Shown: positions 37,517 to 47,239, counted from the first letter of the stretch. The stretch: 64,000 nt of DNA from Streptococcus mitis (GCF_023109105.1 NZ_JALDTZ010000002.1:1-64000), one strand, 5' to 3'. Notes: generated from the sequence alone by a model not told the origin. Made by a program: numbers and translations.

Positions 37517-38359
37517 CTAGAAATCCATATCATCAACTCGTGGAGCACCCGACTGAACAGCAATCGTTTTTAAGGTTTCTCTTTCCTCATGACTCAGTTC
37601 AATTCCAAAGCAATCAAGATTAGCTTGAATACGCGATGCTGTGACAGATTTTGGGAGTGGTAAAAATCCTTCTGCCAAGCTCCAGGCCAAGGCTATTTGA
37701 GCAACAGACTTTCCGTGATTTGCCGCAATTTCTTGCACTTGCTTGCTATCAAACAGTTCTCCCTGACCAAAAGGCCCCCAAGCTTCCAATAAAATTCCTT
37801 TTTCTCGACAGTAATCTACTACTTCCTCTTGATACACACCTGGTGCCAAACGAACTTGATTAACCGCAGGAACGATTCTTGCTGTTTCAAGCAAGGCATC
37901 CAAATGATGGGGAAGGAAATTACTAACTCCGATAGCACGGATTTTACCTTCTAGATAAAGATCCTCCATCGCTCTCCAAATCTCAGCATTGCGAGTTTTC
38001 CATGCCTCATTTTCTCTTAAAGGTTTTGGGTTCGGCCAATGAATCAAATACAGATCCAAATAATCCAAGCCCAGCTTCTCTAAAGACTCTTCAAAAGCCT
38101 GACGAGCTTGCTCATAGTTATGATTTGTATTCCAAAGTTTACTGGTTACAAAGATTTCCTCCCTCGGAATGCCACTATCTTGAATAGCACGACCAACGCT
38201 TTCTTCATTTTTATAAATCGCTGCCGTATCGATATGGCGATAGCCTGCCTTTAAAGCCTCTAGTACAGCTTGATAGGCAATCTCTCCATTTTCAGCTTTC
38301 CAGGTTCCAAATCCCAGTACTGGAATTGTAACACCATTGTTTAAAGTATAAGATTTCAT
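37517..38359 (-). CDS. Aldo/keto reductase
   Basis: NADPH-dependent carbonyl reductase of 280 residues, starting at the ATG of MKSYTLNNGV, which follows GAAAGGA; the longer frame upstream lacks a site. The (beta/alpha)8 family motifs are present: GFGTWKAENGEIAYQAV, catalytic Asp-Tyr-Lys-His as HIDTAAIYKNEESVG, SKLW and LIHWPNP, and the cofactor loop PKSVTASRIQANL. It resembles 2,5-diketo-gluconate reductase-type enzymes. Its physiological substrate is unknown. Confidence 0.9.
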   Translation of the reverse strand: MKSYTLNNGVTIPVLGFGTWKAENGEIAYQAVLEALKAGYRHIDTAAIYKNEESVGRAIQDSGIPREEIFVTSKLWNTNHNYEQARQAFEESLEKLGLDYLDLYLIHWPNPKPLRENEAWKTRNAEIWRAMEDLYLEGKIRAIGVSNFLPHHLDALLETARIVPAVNQVRLAPGVYQEEVVDYCREKGILLEAWGPFGQGELFDSKQVQEIAANHGKSVAQIALAWSLAEGFLPLPKSVTASRIQANLDCFGIELSHEERETLKTIAVQSGAPRVDDMDF

Positions 38360-38434
38360 TATTTTTCCTTTCAATGAGAAGAAAATCCAAAGAGCCAAAT
38401 TTCAAGGAAAACTTTTCTCTTTAGATTTTGTGTA

Positions 38435-39844
38435 TTATTGATTGCGGCCGTAATAGAGCTGATGAGCTTTAAGACGAGAGTCTAACAAATCTGGAATTGT
38501 CACAAAGTCATAACCTTGCCCTTTCAAATAGTCAATAACCTTCGGTAAAGCATTGACACTCTCAGCATGAATATCATGCATGAGAATAATAGAACCATTC
38601 TGCACTTCACGCTGAATCTCTGTCAGAATAGATGCTTCATTATGACTCTTCCAGTCAAGACTATCCACATCCCACAAAATAAAGCTCAAATCGAGGCTAT
38701 TGCGAATGTCGTCTGTAATGGCTCCATAAGGCGGACGCATAAGTTTAGAACTAGCGCCCAGCACCTTAGTCAACGCATCCTCAGTATCAGTAATCTGTTT
38801 CTTAGCTTCATCAAGCGAAAGTTTTGAAAGCACTGGATGGCTCCAACTATGGTTTCCAATGACATGACCATCTGCTTTCATGCGTTTCAAAATCTCTTCA
38901 TTTCCAGAAACATTCTTACCTAGTACAAAGAAAGTAGCCTTAATTCCATACTTAGAAAGAGTATCTAATGTTTGATTTGTCGTTGTAGGATTAGGTCCAT
39001 CATCAAAAGTCAAGGCTACTACTTTACGATTTTTCTTTTCATAATAAGCCTTATAAAGTTCCGCATCCTTATCCAGCAGATATGAGGACTGAATAACCTC
39101 AAAGAAACTAGATACTGGCAAGGCTATCTCATCTAGATTCTCAACTGCCTGACTAGGATATAGGATTATTTGACTATCCTTATAATCAAAATCCCATAAA
39201 GATAAGTCTTGGTCAGAGAAACCTTTAACAAGCTGATCGACCTTTTCTTGCTCCAATTTCTTATCCTGTAAGAAAGAGGTCAGTTCTTTTATCAGCTGCT
39301 CTTTGGCTTTACTAGCATCTGAAAACAATTGATCAAGTGTAAAAGGTTTGCCATCTTCTGTCAAATGGACTTTTGCAAGACTAGTTTTTTCAGTCTCTTC
39401 AACTTTTGAAGGAGTTAAATCATAGACTTGTTTCATCACACTTCGGTTGACAATCCCTTTTAAAGTCGAATCCTGTTTCTCCGTATAATAGAAAACCAGA
39501 TTTTCCTTGTCTTCCAGATTTTCCTTGTCTTCCAGATTTTCCTTAATATCCTGTGTCATGATTTCTTTTACAGATGAAATCACTTGCTCCCCTTGGAGAG
39601 GATAATAGGCAATTACTTCTGCTTGTCCCTTACGAAAATGATCCTTCTGATTTCCCTCACTCAATTGATCATCTTTCTCTTTTTTGAGAGATTCAATCCT
39701 TTGTTCAAAACTTTGCTTTGTATATATTTTGTATCCAATCATTGAACCAAGGACACATATACTTACTGAAAAGATAGCTACCAGGGCTATCAAACCGATT
39801 CTCTTTTTATCGTGCTCAACACGTTTTGCTCTACTTTTATCCAT
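38435..39844 (-). CDS. pgdA: Peptidoglycan N-acetylglucosamine deacetylase
   Basis: Deacetylates cell-wall GlcNAc and so gives lysozyme resistance. The 469 residues comprise a cytoplasmic start, one membrane anchor (about 16-38), a two-domain extracellular linker and a C-terminal NodB domain. NodB motifs are TFDDGPN (motif 1), the metal pair in [23 protein letters not shown] and LMHDIH. A six-residue unit ENLEDK is tandemly repeated at 102-116; published pneumococcal PgdA is 463 residues as I recall, one unit shorter. The ATG lies six bases after an extended -10, without a ribosome-binding site. Confidence 0.95.
   Translation of the reverse strand: MDKSRAKRVEHDKKRIGLIALVAIFSVSICVLGSMIGYKIYTKQSFEQRIESLKKEKDDQLSEGNQKDHFRKGQAEVIAYYPLQGEQVISSVKEIMTQDIKENLEDKENLEDKENLVFYYTEKQDSTLKGIVNRSVMKQVYDLTPSKVEETEKTSLAKVHLTEDGKPFTLDQLFSDASKAKEQLIKELTSFLQDKKLEQEKVDQLVKGFSDQDLSLWDFDYKDSQIILYPSQAVENLDEIALPVSSFFEVIQSSYLLDKDAELYKAYYEKKNRKVVALTFDDGPNPTTTNQTLDTLSKYGIKATFFVLGKNVSGNEEILKRMKADGHVIGNHSWSHPVLSKLSLDEAKKQITDTEDALTKVLGASSKLMRPPYGAITDDIRNSLDLSFILWDVDSLDWKSHNEASILTEIQREVQNGSIILMHDIHAESVNALPKVIDYLKGQGYDFVTIPDLLDSRLKAHQLYYGRNQ
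39496..39543 (-). repeat. 18-bp in-frame tandem repeat in pgdA
   Basis: About 2.7 copies of an 18-bp unit encoding ENLEDK. The copies are identical, so copy number can change by slippage without breaking the frame. It lies in the extracellular linker between the membrane anchor and the deacetylase domain. Confidence 0.85.
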
Positions 39845-39879
39845 AGAAATATCATATCAAATTCAGGCTATAATTTCAA
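39845..39879 (-). promoter_or_regulatory. Leaderless promoter of pgdA
   Basis: -35 TTGAAA (39874-39879), exact 17-bp spacer, extended -10 TGATATGAT (-10 at 39851-39856), then six bases, then ATG. Transcription should start at the start codon itself. Confidence 0.7.
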
Positions 39880-39903
39880 TGATTTTAGAGGAAATAGTAT
39901 ATT

Positions 39904-39923
39904 AAAAAGAGGGAAACTCCCTC
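39904..39923 (-). terminator. Terminator of metK
   Basis: Minus-strand GAGGGA/TCCCTC stem followed by TTTTTAA, immediately after the metK stop. Confidence 0.8.
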
Positions 39924-39931
39924 TTAAGATT

Positions 39932-41122
39932 TTATTTTACTGCTTCTTTCAAGGCTTCTACCTTATCCAAGCGTTCCCATGGAAGATCAATATCTGTACG
40001 TCCCATATGTCCATAAGCCGCTGTTTGACGGTAGATTGGACGTTTGAGGTCAAGCATTTGGATGATTCCTGCAGGACGAAGGTCAAAGATTTGACGCGCT
40101 GCTTTTTCAAGTTTACTTTCAGCTACTGTTCCTGTACCGAAAGTATCGATACGGACAGATACAGGTTGAGCTACACCGATTGCGTAGGCCAATTGAACTT
40201 CTGCTTTCTTAGCAAGACCTGCAGCAACAATGTTTTTAGCAATGTAGCGAGCTGCATAAGAAGCGGAACGGTCAACCTTAGTGGCATCCTTACCAGAGAA
40301 GGCACCACCACCGTGACGTGAGTAACCACCATAAGTATCTACGATGATCTTACGACCCGTCAAACCTGAGTCCCCTTGAGGTCCTCCGATAACGAAACGA
40401 CCAGTTGGATTGATGAAGAATTTAGTTTCATCGTCAAGATACGAAGCTGGAATCACTTCTTTGATGACCTTGTTAATCACATCCTCATGGATTTGTTCAT
40501 TGCTGACTTCTGGATCGTGTTGAGTTGAAATAACGACTGTATCCACGCGCACTGGCTGGTCATTTTCATCATACTCAACCGTAACTTGAGATTTGGCGTC
40601 TGGACGAAGATAGCTAATTTCACCAGACTTACGAAGCTCTGCCAAACGACGAACCAACTTGTGACTGAGTGAGATTGGCAATGGCATGAGTTCTTCAGTT
40701 TCATCCACTGCAAAACCAAACATGAGACCTTGATCTCCAGCTCCAATCAAGTCAAGTGGATCTTGATCCGCATTTCCACGAACTTCTAAGGCTTCATTAA
40801 CCCCTTGAGCGATATCTGGTGATTGTTCTACCAAGGATGGGTGAACTCCTACCGTCTCCGCAGAAAAACCGTACTCTGTATTGGTATAACCGATTTCTGC
40901 AATAGTATCACGAACCACTCGGTTAATATCGACATAAGCATTGGTTGAAATTTCACCGAAAACATGTACTGAACCAGTATAAACAGCTGTTTCAGCAGCC
41001 ACGTGCGCCTCTGGATCTTGCTCTAAAATAGCATCCAAAATCGCATCTGAAATTTGGTCTGCAATCTTATCTGGATGCCCCTCAGATACAGATTCAGACG
41101 TGAATAATTTACGTTCTGACAT
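39932..41122 (-). CDS. metK: S-adenosylmethionine synthetase
   Basis: Makes SAM from methionine and ATP. The 396 residues begin with [20 protein letters not shown] (methionine and metal site). [12 protein letters not shown] and [23 protein letters not shown] signatures (here [14 protein letters not shown]) follow in order. Translation is probably controlled by the SMK-type leader just upstream, whose 3' strand contains the GGGGGGGAC ribosome-binding site. Confidence 0.97.
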   Translation of the reverse strand: MSERKLFTSESVSEGHPDKIADQISDAILDAILEQDPEAHVAAETAVYTGSVHVFGEISTNAYVDINRVVRDTIAEIGYTNTEYGFSAETVGVHPSLVEQSPDIAQGVNEALEVRGNADQDPLDLIGAGDQGLMFGFAVDETEELMPLPISLSHKLVRRLAELRKSGEISYLRPDAKSQVTVEYDENDQPVRVDTVVISTQHDPEVSNEQIHEDVINKVIKEVIPASYLDDETKFFINPTGRFVIGGPQGDSGLTGRKIIVDTYGGYSRHGGGAFSGKDATKVDRSASYAARYIAKNIVAAGLAKKAEVQLAYAIGVAQPVSVRIDTFGTGTVAESKLEKAARQIFDLRPAGIIQMLDLKRPIYRQTAAYGHMGRTDIDLPWERLDKVEALKEAVK

Positions 41123-41360
41123 AAAAATGTCCCCCCCTTAAAAATAGTGTTATAGAGTTACAAAGTACTGATAGGTATTTCTATAGTCTAAGAGTTACAA
41201 CGCGTAAGAAATAAAAACATTTATGAAGCTAGTAAGGTGCATAGGGTGACCGCCTATAGCGGCAACCGTAGAATGACGAACGACTTTGGAACCGTCATTC
41301 TTTGCGAGTTGCGACTCGAAAGAAAAAATAGAAATTTCTACCATCTTATCGGGACTATAT
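41123..41360 (-). promoter_or_regulatory. SMK box (SAM-III) riboswitch of metK, expanded form
   Basis: The 5' strand GTCCCGATAAGATGG (starting at about 41355) resembles the SMK consensus TTCCCGAAAGGATGG. The 3' strand holds TTGTAAC and the ribosome-binding site GGGGGGGACA seven bases before the ATG. GTCCC and GGGAC pair, replacing the TTCCC/GGGAA pairing of the Enterococcus form, so SAM would hide the ribosome-binding site. About 200 nt with several hairpins (e.g. GAATGACG/CGTCATTC, CCGC/GCGG) separate the two strands, and a second TTGTAAC occurs within them. Confidence 0.75.
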
Positions 41361-41439
41361 AACTCTACCATTATACCATTTTTAGGTGCAATTTGCAGTC
41401 TATAATGTAGTGTTTCTGTATAGATAGTTCGTTCTCATA

Positions 41440-41471
41440 AATAAAAAAAGTTGGAGCTCAGTACTCCAACA
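41440..41471 (-). terminator. Hairpin after the DEAD-box helicase gene
   Basis: GTTGGAG/CTCCAAC stem followed on the minus strand by TTTTTTTATTT. It lies just past the helicase stop. Confidence 0.75.
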
Positions 41472-41478
41472 ATTACTA

Positions 41479-42822
41479 TTAAAATGTTTGGCGTTTTGCT
41501 TTACGCTCTGCACGACCGCGAGCACGACTTTCTGCACGCTTGGTTTTACGGCGTTTTTCATCAACCGCCCACTGGATTTTTTTCTTATAGCCCGGTTTAA
41601 CTTTTTTCTTTTTCTTTTTGACCAGACCAATCATTTCAATATCAAGCTTATCTTGCTTCTTCTCACGATTGGCACGACGATCACGGTCATAAGTATCTTG
41701 AAATTCCCCGTCTTTGACCATCTTAGGAGTAAACTTGATTCCCAATTTCTCCAACTCACGGATATCCGAGTCATCACTTGGCTGGTAAAGGGTAATAGCT
41801 GTACCAGCTAGACCATTTCGTCCAGTACGACCAACTCGGTGAACAAAGAAAGATAAATCTTGCGGAATGGCATCATTGATGACATGACTAACACCTTCAA
41901 TATCAATTCCACGCGCTGCCAAATCTGTTGCTACAATATACTCAAAATCCAGATTTTTCACCTGATTCATGATACGCTTGCGTTCGCGAGGGGCAATATC
42001 TCCATGAATCTTTGCCACCTTCAAACCTTGAGCGGTCAGGTATGAATGTAATTCATCAGCGCGTGTTTTAGTGTTCACAAAAATCATTGCCAAATAAGGC
42101 TGCATCAACTGAGTCAACTGGTAAATTTGAGCATTCTTATCACGTCCCTTGGTAGAAATCAACCAGTTATCAATGGTGTCAGAGATAACTGTTTTGGTCT
42201 TGATTTTCTCCATGACAGGATTTGACAAGTATTTTTTCAAGAATGGTTGCAACTTTTGTGGGATGGTTGCTGAGAAGACCATGAATTGCAAGTCTTTTGG
42301 AAGACTTCCTGCAATCTTATCAACAGTTTCTAAAAATCCCATATCCAAGGTCATGTCTGCCTCATCGACCACAAAAGTCTTAGCTTTATGAATAGCTAGG
42401 TCTCCAGATTTTACCAAATCATAAATACGACCTGGCGTCCCAATGACAATGTGTGGTTGATTACTTGCTAATTTGTCAATCTGACGGGCCTTGTCTGTTC
42501 CACCAACATAGTTAACGACACGTACTTCTACATCTGAATGAGCGGCAATCTGACGAGCTGCTTGGTAAATCTGAGTAGCCAATTCACGGCTCGGTGCCGT
42601 AATCACTGCCTGTACACTATCACTAGCTTCATCTAATTGCTGGAAAATCGGCAACAAGAAAGTATGAGTCTTACCTGAACCTGTTTTTGATTCACCGACT
42701 AGGTCACGACCTGCTAAAACAATAGGAATCAACTTGTCTTGCACCTCTGTTGGAGTTGTAAATTTTAACTCCTCCAAGGCTTCTCTAATATAGTTTTTAA
42801 ATTGAAATTTCGTAAATGACAT
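41479..42822 (-). CDS. DEAD-box RNA helicase (CshB-like)
   Basis: ATP-dependent RNA helicase of 447 residues. In order: Q motif (FKFTTPTEVQ), Walker A SKTGSGKT, PSRELATQ, GTPGR, DEAD (VVDEADMTLDMGF), SAT (VFSATIP), then domain 2 with VATDLAARGID and HRVGRTGRNG. A strongly basic tail (about 385-447, Lys/Arg-rich) likely binds RNA. It matches the CshB branch, linked to ribosome assembly and cold growth; that assignment is tentative. Confidence 0.92.
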   Translation of the reverse strand: MSFTKFQFKNYIREALEELKFTTPTEVQDKLIPIVLAGRDLVGESKTGSGKTHTFLLPIFQQLDEASDSVQAVITAPSRELATQIYQAARQIAAHSDVEVRVVNYVGGTDKARQIDKLASNQPHIVIGTPGRIYDLVKSGDLAIHKAKTFVVDEADMTLDMGFLETVDKIAGSLPKDLQFMVFSATIPQKLQPFLKKYLSNPVMEKIKTKTVISDTIDNWLISTKGRDKNAQIYQLTQLMQPYLAMIFVNTKTRADELHSYLTAQGLKVAKIHGDIAPRERKRIMNQVKNLDFEYIVATDLAARGIDIEGVSHVINDAIPQDLSFFVHRVGRTGRNGLAGTAITLYQPSDDSDIRELEKLGIKFTPKMVKDGEFQDTYDRDRRANREKKQDKLDIEMIGLVKKKKKKVKPGYKKKIQWAVDEKRRKTKRAESRARGRAERKAKRQTF

Positions 42823-42891
42823 AATATCCTCGATTCTATCTATCTTATCAATTATACCATATTTTGTTCTATTTCAGTACCCTCACTTATT

Positions 42892-43007
42892 TATACTCTT
42901 CGAAAATCTCTTCAAACCACGTCAGCTTCCATCTGCAACCTCAAAGCAGTGCTTTGAGCAACCTGCGGCTAGCTTCCTAGTTTGCTCTTTGATTTTTATT
43001 GAGTATT
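42892..43007 (-). repeat. BOX element (A-C, no full B module)
   Basis: About 116 bp with both BOX termini and the exact boxC core TGCGGCTAGCTTCCTAGTTTGC in shortened form. boxA is truncated before CATCTGCAACC. It lies between the helicase and the EEP-family gene. Confidence 0.88.
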
Positions 43008-43037
43008 AGTATATTTCCAGTAGCTTCTCTAGTCAGA

Positions 43038-43071
43038 AAAAGGCTGGAACTTCATAATTCCAACCTCTTTT
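43038..43071 (-). terminator. Terminator of the EEP-family gene
   Basis: AGGTTGGAA/TTCCAGCCT stem with a TTTT tail on the minus strand. Confidence 0.75.
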
Positions 43072-43077
43072 CAGTCA

Positions 43078-43893
43078 TTATTTCCAGTTTAAAATAGCAT
43101 TCAAGCCATAGTGATCACTGACTTGCGGACTCTTGTTACCATCAAATACGACATGTAAATTTTCCACCTCTAACTCTTTGGTAGTAAAAACATAGTCGAT
43201 TCGAAGGGGTTCAGTGTTCCCTTTCCAACCATCAATTTCTGGTGGAACAGTATAGCTACCACTTTTCTCTTGAGCAACTTCAAAGGCGTCTTGTAGGCCT
43301 AATGGACTAGCTAAAATAGCTTGGTAACCCTCCTGCCCAGCTGGATTGTTGAAATCTCCAGCTAGTAAAAGTGGCTTATTCAATTCTTTCAAGACAGCTT
43401 CAAATCGTGCCCATTCTTCTTGGAACCCTTTATCCCACCAAGAAAGGTGGACACTAGCAATTGCAAGCTCCTTATCATCTACTACAGTTTCTGCCAAGGC
43501 AACTCTACGTGTATGATAATCTGTTGGATCATCTACATCTGATACCAAAATCTCACGCGCCTCAATAGGTGTTTTGGACAAGATAGCCACACCTTCATGG
43601 TAGCGATCATAACCGATATGGTTATAGGCCCAAGTCCAATAGTAGCTTCTTCCCTTCTCAGACAATTTTTCAACCAAAAGTCTAACATAGTGGTCTTGGT
43701 GAATTGGCTCTGCTGCAGGTAAAGCTTGATAGAAATCATTAACCTCCACCTCAGGAGAAGTAATTTCCTGATTGATTTCTTGGAAACAAATCAAATCATA
43801 ATCTTTATCAAGAATATCTCGGAGCAAGAGCTGGAATTTTTCTTCTGCTTCTTTCTCCATCCAACTGTGGGTATTGAGTGTTAAAAATTTCAT
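43078..43893 (-). CDS. Endonuclease/exonuclease/phosphatase-family hydrolase
   Basis: The 271-residue Mg-dependent phosphodiesterase-fold protein has the EEP motifs LNTHSW (Asn), CFQEIN (Glu), SVHLSWW (His), LAGDFNNP (Asp-x-Asn), RIDYVF (Asp) and the catalytic SDHYGL. No signal peptide, so it is cytoplasmic. Family members act on DNA, inositol phosphates or sphingomyelin; this one cannot be assigned. It lies between a BOX element and ptsG, with its own terminator. Confidence 0.85.
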   Translation of the reverse strand: MKFLTLNTHSWMEKEAEEKFQLLLRDILDKDYDLICFQEINQEITSPEVEVNDFYQALPAAEPIHQDHYVRLLVEKLSEKGRSYYWTWAYNHIGYDRYHEGVAILSKTPIEAREILVSDVDDPTDYHTRRVALAETVVDDKELAIASVHLSWWDKGFQEEWARFEAVLKELNKPLLLAGDFNNPAGQEGYQAILASPLGLQDAFEVAQEKSGSYTVPPEIDGWKGNTEPLRIDYVFTTKELEVENLHVVFDGNKSPQVSDHYGLNAILNWK

Positions 43894-43908
43894 GATTTTC
43901 TCCTAAAA

Positions 43909-43938
43909 CAAGAGGTTGGAAAACAGCTTCCAACCTCA
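43909..43938 (-). terminator. Terminator of ptsG
   Basis: AGGTTGGAA/TTCCAACCT stem with a TTTT-containing tail on the minus strand, directly after the ptsG stop. Confidence 0.7.
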
Positions 43939-43944
43939 AGTATA

Positions 43945-46128
43945 TTACAATTCTACTTTTGCAACTGCTGTTTTCGCTGCAAGAGAACCTGTTTGTTCTA
44001 ATTTAACTGATTTAATAGCTTCAGCATTTGTGAAGACAACCACTGTTGAAGTTTCACGACCTGCTGCACGGATAGCATCCAAGTCAGCTGTGACAAGAAG
44101 ATCACCTGCTGCAACTTTTTGTCCTTCAGCTACATGAACTATAAATGGTTTTCCTTCAAGACTTACTGTATCCAAACCAATGTGAACCAGTACTTCAAGA
44201 CCTGCTTCAGTCACAAGACCAAGAGCATGTTTTGTAGGGAAGATGCTTGATACAGTACCTGAAACTGGAGATACAATATTTCCATTTGCAGGTTCTACAG
44301 CAAATCCATCACCCATCATTTTTTGAGCAAATACTGGATCTTTTACTTGTTCCAAAGCAACAACTTGGCCATCAGCTACTGAGTAAACTTCCTCAGTAAG
44401 ACCTTTGAATTGAACAGTGTTTTGTTGCGCTTCTGTCATTTGACTTGGAAGAGTTTCAGGAATGATTTCACCTGAATCAAGGATATCTTGGATATCAGAT
44501 TTCAATACGTCTGCTTTTGGACCGTAGATAGCTTGAACTCCTTGTCCTTTCATGACAAGACCCATAGCTCCTTCTGCTTTCCATTGCTCTGCATTTCCTA
44601 CTTTATCTGCATCTTTAACAGTTACACGAAGACGAGTCATACATGCATCAACATCAACGATGTTTGCACGTCCACCAAGAAGGTTGATAATGTTTACAGC
44701 TTGAGAACCTGCTGCAACTTTCACTTCACTGCTAGCTCCTTCTGAAGCTCCTTCAGCAGTTTCATAGTTTCCGTTACGTCCTGGAGTTGCGTAGTTGAAT
44801 TTTTGAATCATGAAGTTTGCGATAAAGTACATGATTACAGCAAAGAGAACAGTTACCCAGATAAAGTTAACGATATCCATACCAATACCAGCATTAATTG
44901 CTAGTGGTGTACGAGTCAAGAATTCAATTGAACCGAATGAGTGGACACGTAGGTTTACTACGTCAGCCATAGCGAAGGCAGCACCTTGAACAAGTGAGTA
45001 AACAAGATACATAGGTGTTGCTACAAACATGAACATGTATTCGATTGGTTCAGTAACCCCTGTCAAGAATGTTGCAAGAGCTGTTGCAATCATCATACCT
45101 TTATATTGATGTTTCTTATCAGCATCGACATTACGGTAGATAGCCACGATCACACCCATCAAGATACCGAATGAACCGATCATTTGTCCAACTTTGAAAC
45201 GAGCTGGGTGAACAGTATCTAACAATTGTTGGTAGTGACTTGCATCTGTACCTTTAAGGTTAACAAGGTCTGTTACCCATGCAAGCCATAGTGGGTCTTG
45301 ACCAAATACTTGAGTACCTTTAGCTGCACCAGTTAAAATGTCATAAGTACCACCAAGAGCTGTGTAGTTCATTGGGATAGTCAACATATGGTGAAGACCA
45401 AATGGCAAGAGCAAACGTTCCAAAGTACCAAACAAGAATGGTGCAAGGATTGGTGCAGTTTCTTGTGAGTTGGCAATCCAGATACCAAAGCTATTGATAC
45501 CTGTTTGAACTACTGGCCAGAAAGCAGCAAGTAGAATTGCAGCGATTGCTGAACGAAGAATAACAACAAACGGTACAAAACGTTTTCCGTTAAAGAATGA
45601 AAGTGCGTCTGGAAGTTTACGGTAGTTGTAGTATTTGTTATAGGCAGTTGCCCCTACAAAACCTGAGATAATCCCTACGAATACACCCATGTTAAGGGCT
45701 GGTGCTTCAAGAACACTGATAAAGTAATCAGCAACTTTGATTGAACCACCAAAGAAAGTAGTTACCATAGCATCTGGATTTTTCAACATATCGCCTGATA
45801 CACCAAAGATTGTACCAGTGATACGGTTAATCAAGATGAAGGCAAGACCAGCGGCGAAAGCACCACCAGCACGTTCTTTAGCCCAGCTTCCTCCAATTGC
45901 TAGGGCAAACAAAATGTGAAGGTTACCGATAACCCCCCAACCAATTTGCTCAAGAATTCCACCTGTAACTACAAGTGGTGCAAAGGTTGGGTTAATCATC
46001 ACAAGTGACTTACCGATTGAAATCATCAAACCAGCAGCCGGCATAACAGCGATAACCACCATCAAAGCCTTACCGAATTTTTGCCAAAACTCGAAAGACA
46101 AGACATTTTTGAATGTATCTTTCATCAT
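43945..46128 (-). CDS. ptsG: Glucose PTS transporter EIICBA
   Basis: Imports and phosphorylates glucose. The 727 residues run EIIC (about 1-430, about ten membrane helices, with LPFGLHHML), EIIB (about 470-550, phosphocysteine in DACMTRLRV) and EIIA (about 590-727, with HALGLVTEAGLEVLVHIGLDTV containing the His pair). The C-B-A order is the Gram-positive glucose type. The promoter region carries a palindromic cre-like site. A ribosome-binding site AAAGGAG serves either of two adjacent ATG codons. Confidence 0.92.
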   Translation of the reverse strand: MMKDTFKNVLSFEFWQKFGKALMVVIAVMPAAGLMISIGKSLVMINPTFAPLVVTGGILEQIGWGVIGNLHILFALAIGGSWAKERAGGAFAAGLAFILINRITGTIFGVSGDMLKNPDAMVTTFFGGSIKVADYFISVLEAPALNMGVFVGIISGFVGATAYNKYYNYRKLPDALSFFNGKRFVPFVVILRSAIAAILLAAFWPVVQTGINSFGIWIANSQETAPILAPFLFGTLERLLLPFGLHHMLTIPMNYTALGGTYDILTGAAKGTQVFGQDPLWLAWVTDLVNLKGTDASHYQQLLDTVHPARFKVGQMIGSFGILMGVIVAIYRNVDADKKHQYKGMMIATALATFLTGVTEPIEYMFMFVATPMYLVYSLVQGAAFAMADVVNLRVHSFGSIEFLTRTPLAINAGIGMDIVNFIWVTVLFAVIMYFIANFMIQKFNYATPGRNGNYETAEGASEGASSEVKVAAGSQAVNIINLLGGRANIVDVDACMTRLRVTVKDADKVGNAEQWKAEGAMGLVMKGQGVQAIYGPKADVLKSDIQDILDSGEIIPETLPSQMTEAQQNTVQFKGLTEEVYSVADGQVVALEQVKDPVFAQKMMGDGFAVEPANGNIVSPVSGTVSSIFPTKHALGLVTEAGLEVLVHIGLDTVSLEGKPFIVHVAEGQKVAAGDLLVTADLDAIRAAGRETSTVVVFTNAEAIKSVKLEQTGSLAAKTAVAKVEL

Positions 46129-46153
46129 TCAAATCTCCTTTATTTTTATTTAG

Positions 46154-46222
46154 GCAAACGTTTTACGAAAACGTTTGCACTTAACTATGTATTAATTATA
46201 CCACTTTATTTTTTTTTGTAAA
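46154..46222 (-). promoter_or_regulatory. ptsG promoter with a 25-bp cre-like palindrome
   Basis: -35 TTTACA (46217-46222), 16-bp spacer, -10 TATAAT (46195-46200). Downstream at 46154-46178 lies a perfect 11-bp inverted repeat, GCAAACGTTTT-CGT-AAAACGTTTGC. It contains TGCAAACGTTTTCG (13 of 14 cre positions) and a mirror copy on the other strand. It sits just after the transcription start, suited to road-block repression by CcpA or another LacI-family protein. Confidence 0.75.
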
Positions 46223-46312
46223 GGCTTTTATAAAAAAAAGTACACTTTTTCTAAAATTTTTGTAGCAAAAAAGGAGATATTAAAATCTCCTCAAATATAC
46301 TTCTATTTTATT

Positions 46313-47239
46313 TTAGATTTTCAGGAATCGGCGCATTGAAATTCCTGAACCAAGTGAACCGATACAGATTCCAATGACGAACAAGAGACCAATCATCAAT
46401 GGGATAAAGGTATCCGGTGTAATCAACGATAGATTTTGTCCAACCAAAGATGGGTTAACAGATTGGAATACTCGGTTATAGACAAAGTAAACCAAAACTG
46501 ATGGAAGGGTTGCTCCAAACAAACCAATGAAGGCACCTTCAAGCAAGAATGGTCCGCGGATATATCCATTCTTAGCACCTACTAAACGCATAATTTGAAT
46601 TTCACGACTGCGTGAAATAATGGTGATACGAATAGTATTAGAAATCAAGAACACTGCAATGAAAATCAATAATCCCGCGATAGCTAGTCCCCAGACACGA
46701 ATAAATGAGGCTAACTTAAACAAGCGTTCTGTATTAGCACCACCATCTTGAACTTCTGACACACCTTCAATTTTTTTAGCTTCTTCCGCTACTGTCTTTA
46801 CATCACTTGGTGTATTGGTATCAACGATATAGGCATCATAGAGAGGATTGGCATCCCCTTCAAAGATTTTCCAGTTGTCCCCCATTGTCTCGGTTAATTT
46901 TTCATATTGTTCTTCTTTACTTGAAAACGTAACACTTTTAACAGTTGACATACCTTTTAAAGCATCGTATACCTTATGGTAGTCGTTATTTGTAACAGTC
47001 TGACCTTCTTTTTCAATCGTCTCACTATTATCAGCTACATCCTTACGAATGTATACCATTACTCGGACATTATTTTCAATATCTGTAGCTAGTTTAGCCG
47101 TATTAAAGATAACAGATGCAAATATTGCAACCAAGGTCAAAGTAATCATAACTGAACTGACAGCAGCTACTGTCATCCAGCCATTTCGTTTCAAACTTTT
47201 TAATGATTCAAATAAATGACGAAAAAATCTACTAATCAT
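46313..47239 (-). CDS. ftsX: Cell division protein FtsX
   Basis: Membrane partner of FtsE; controls the wall hydrolase PcsB at the septum. I start at the ATG giving MISRFFRHLFESLK (308 residues), which overlaps the ftsE stop by eight bases; an upstream codon would add ten residues inside ftsE. It has four membrane helices (first about 25-45, three after 170) and a large extracellular loop (about 50-165) that contacts PcsB. The C-terminal FtsX/MacB permease domain is recognisable. Confidence 0.95.
   Translation of the reverse strand: MISRFFRHLFESLKSLKRNGWMTVAAVSSVMITLTLVAIFASVIFNTAKLATDIENNVRVMVYIRKDVADNSETIEKEGQTVTNNDYHKVYDALKGMSTVKSVTFSSKEEQYEKLTETMGDNWKIFEGDANPLYDAYIVDTNTPSDVKTVAEEAKKIEGVSEVQDGGANTERLFKLASFIRVWGLAIAGLLIFIAVFLISNTIRITIISRSREIQIMRLVGAKNGYIRGPFLLEGAFIGLFGATLPSVLVYFVYNRVFQSVNPSLVGQNLSLITPDTFIPLMIGLLFVIGICIGSLGSGISMRRFLKI

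Noticed and set aside
41230..41260. Shared ATGCACCTTA string linking the metK leader and the glyQ-glyS element as one repeat family
   Set aside because: Only about ten bases agree and the surrounding sequences are unrelated by eye.
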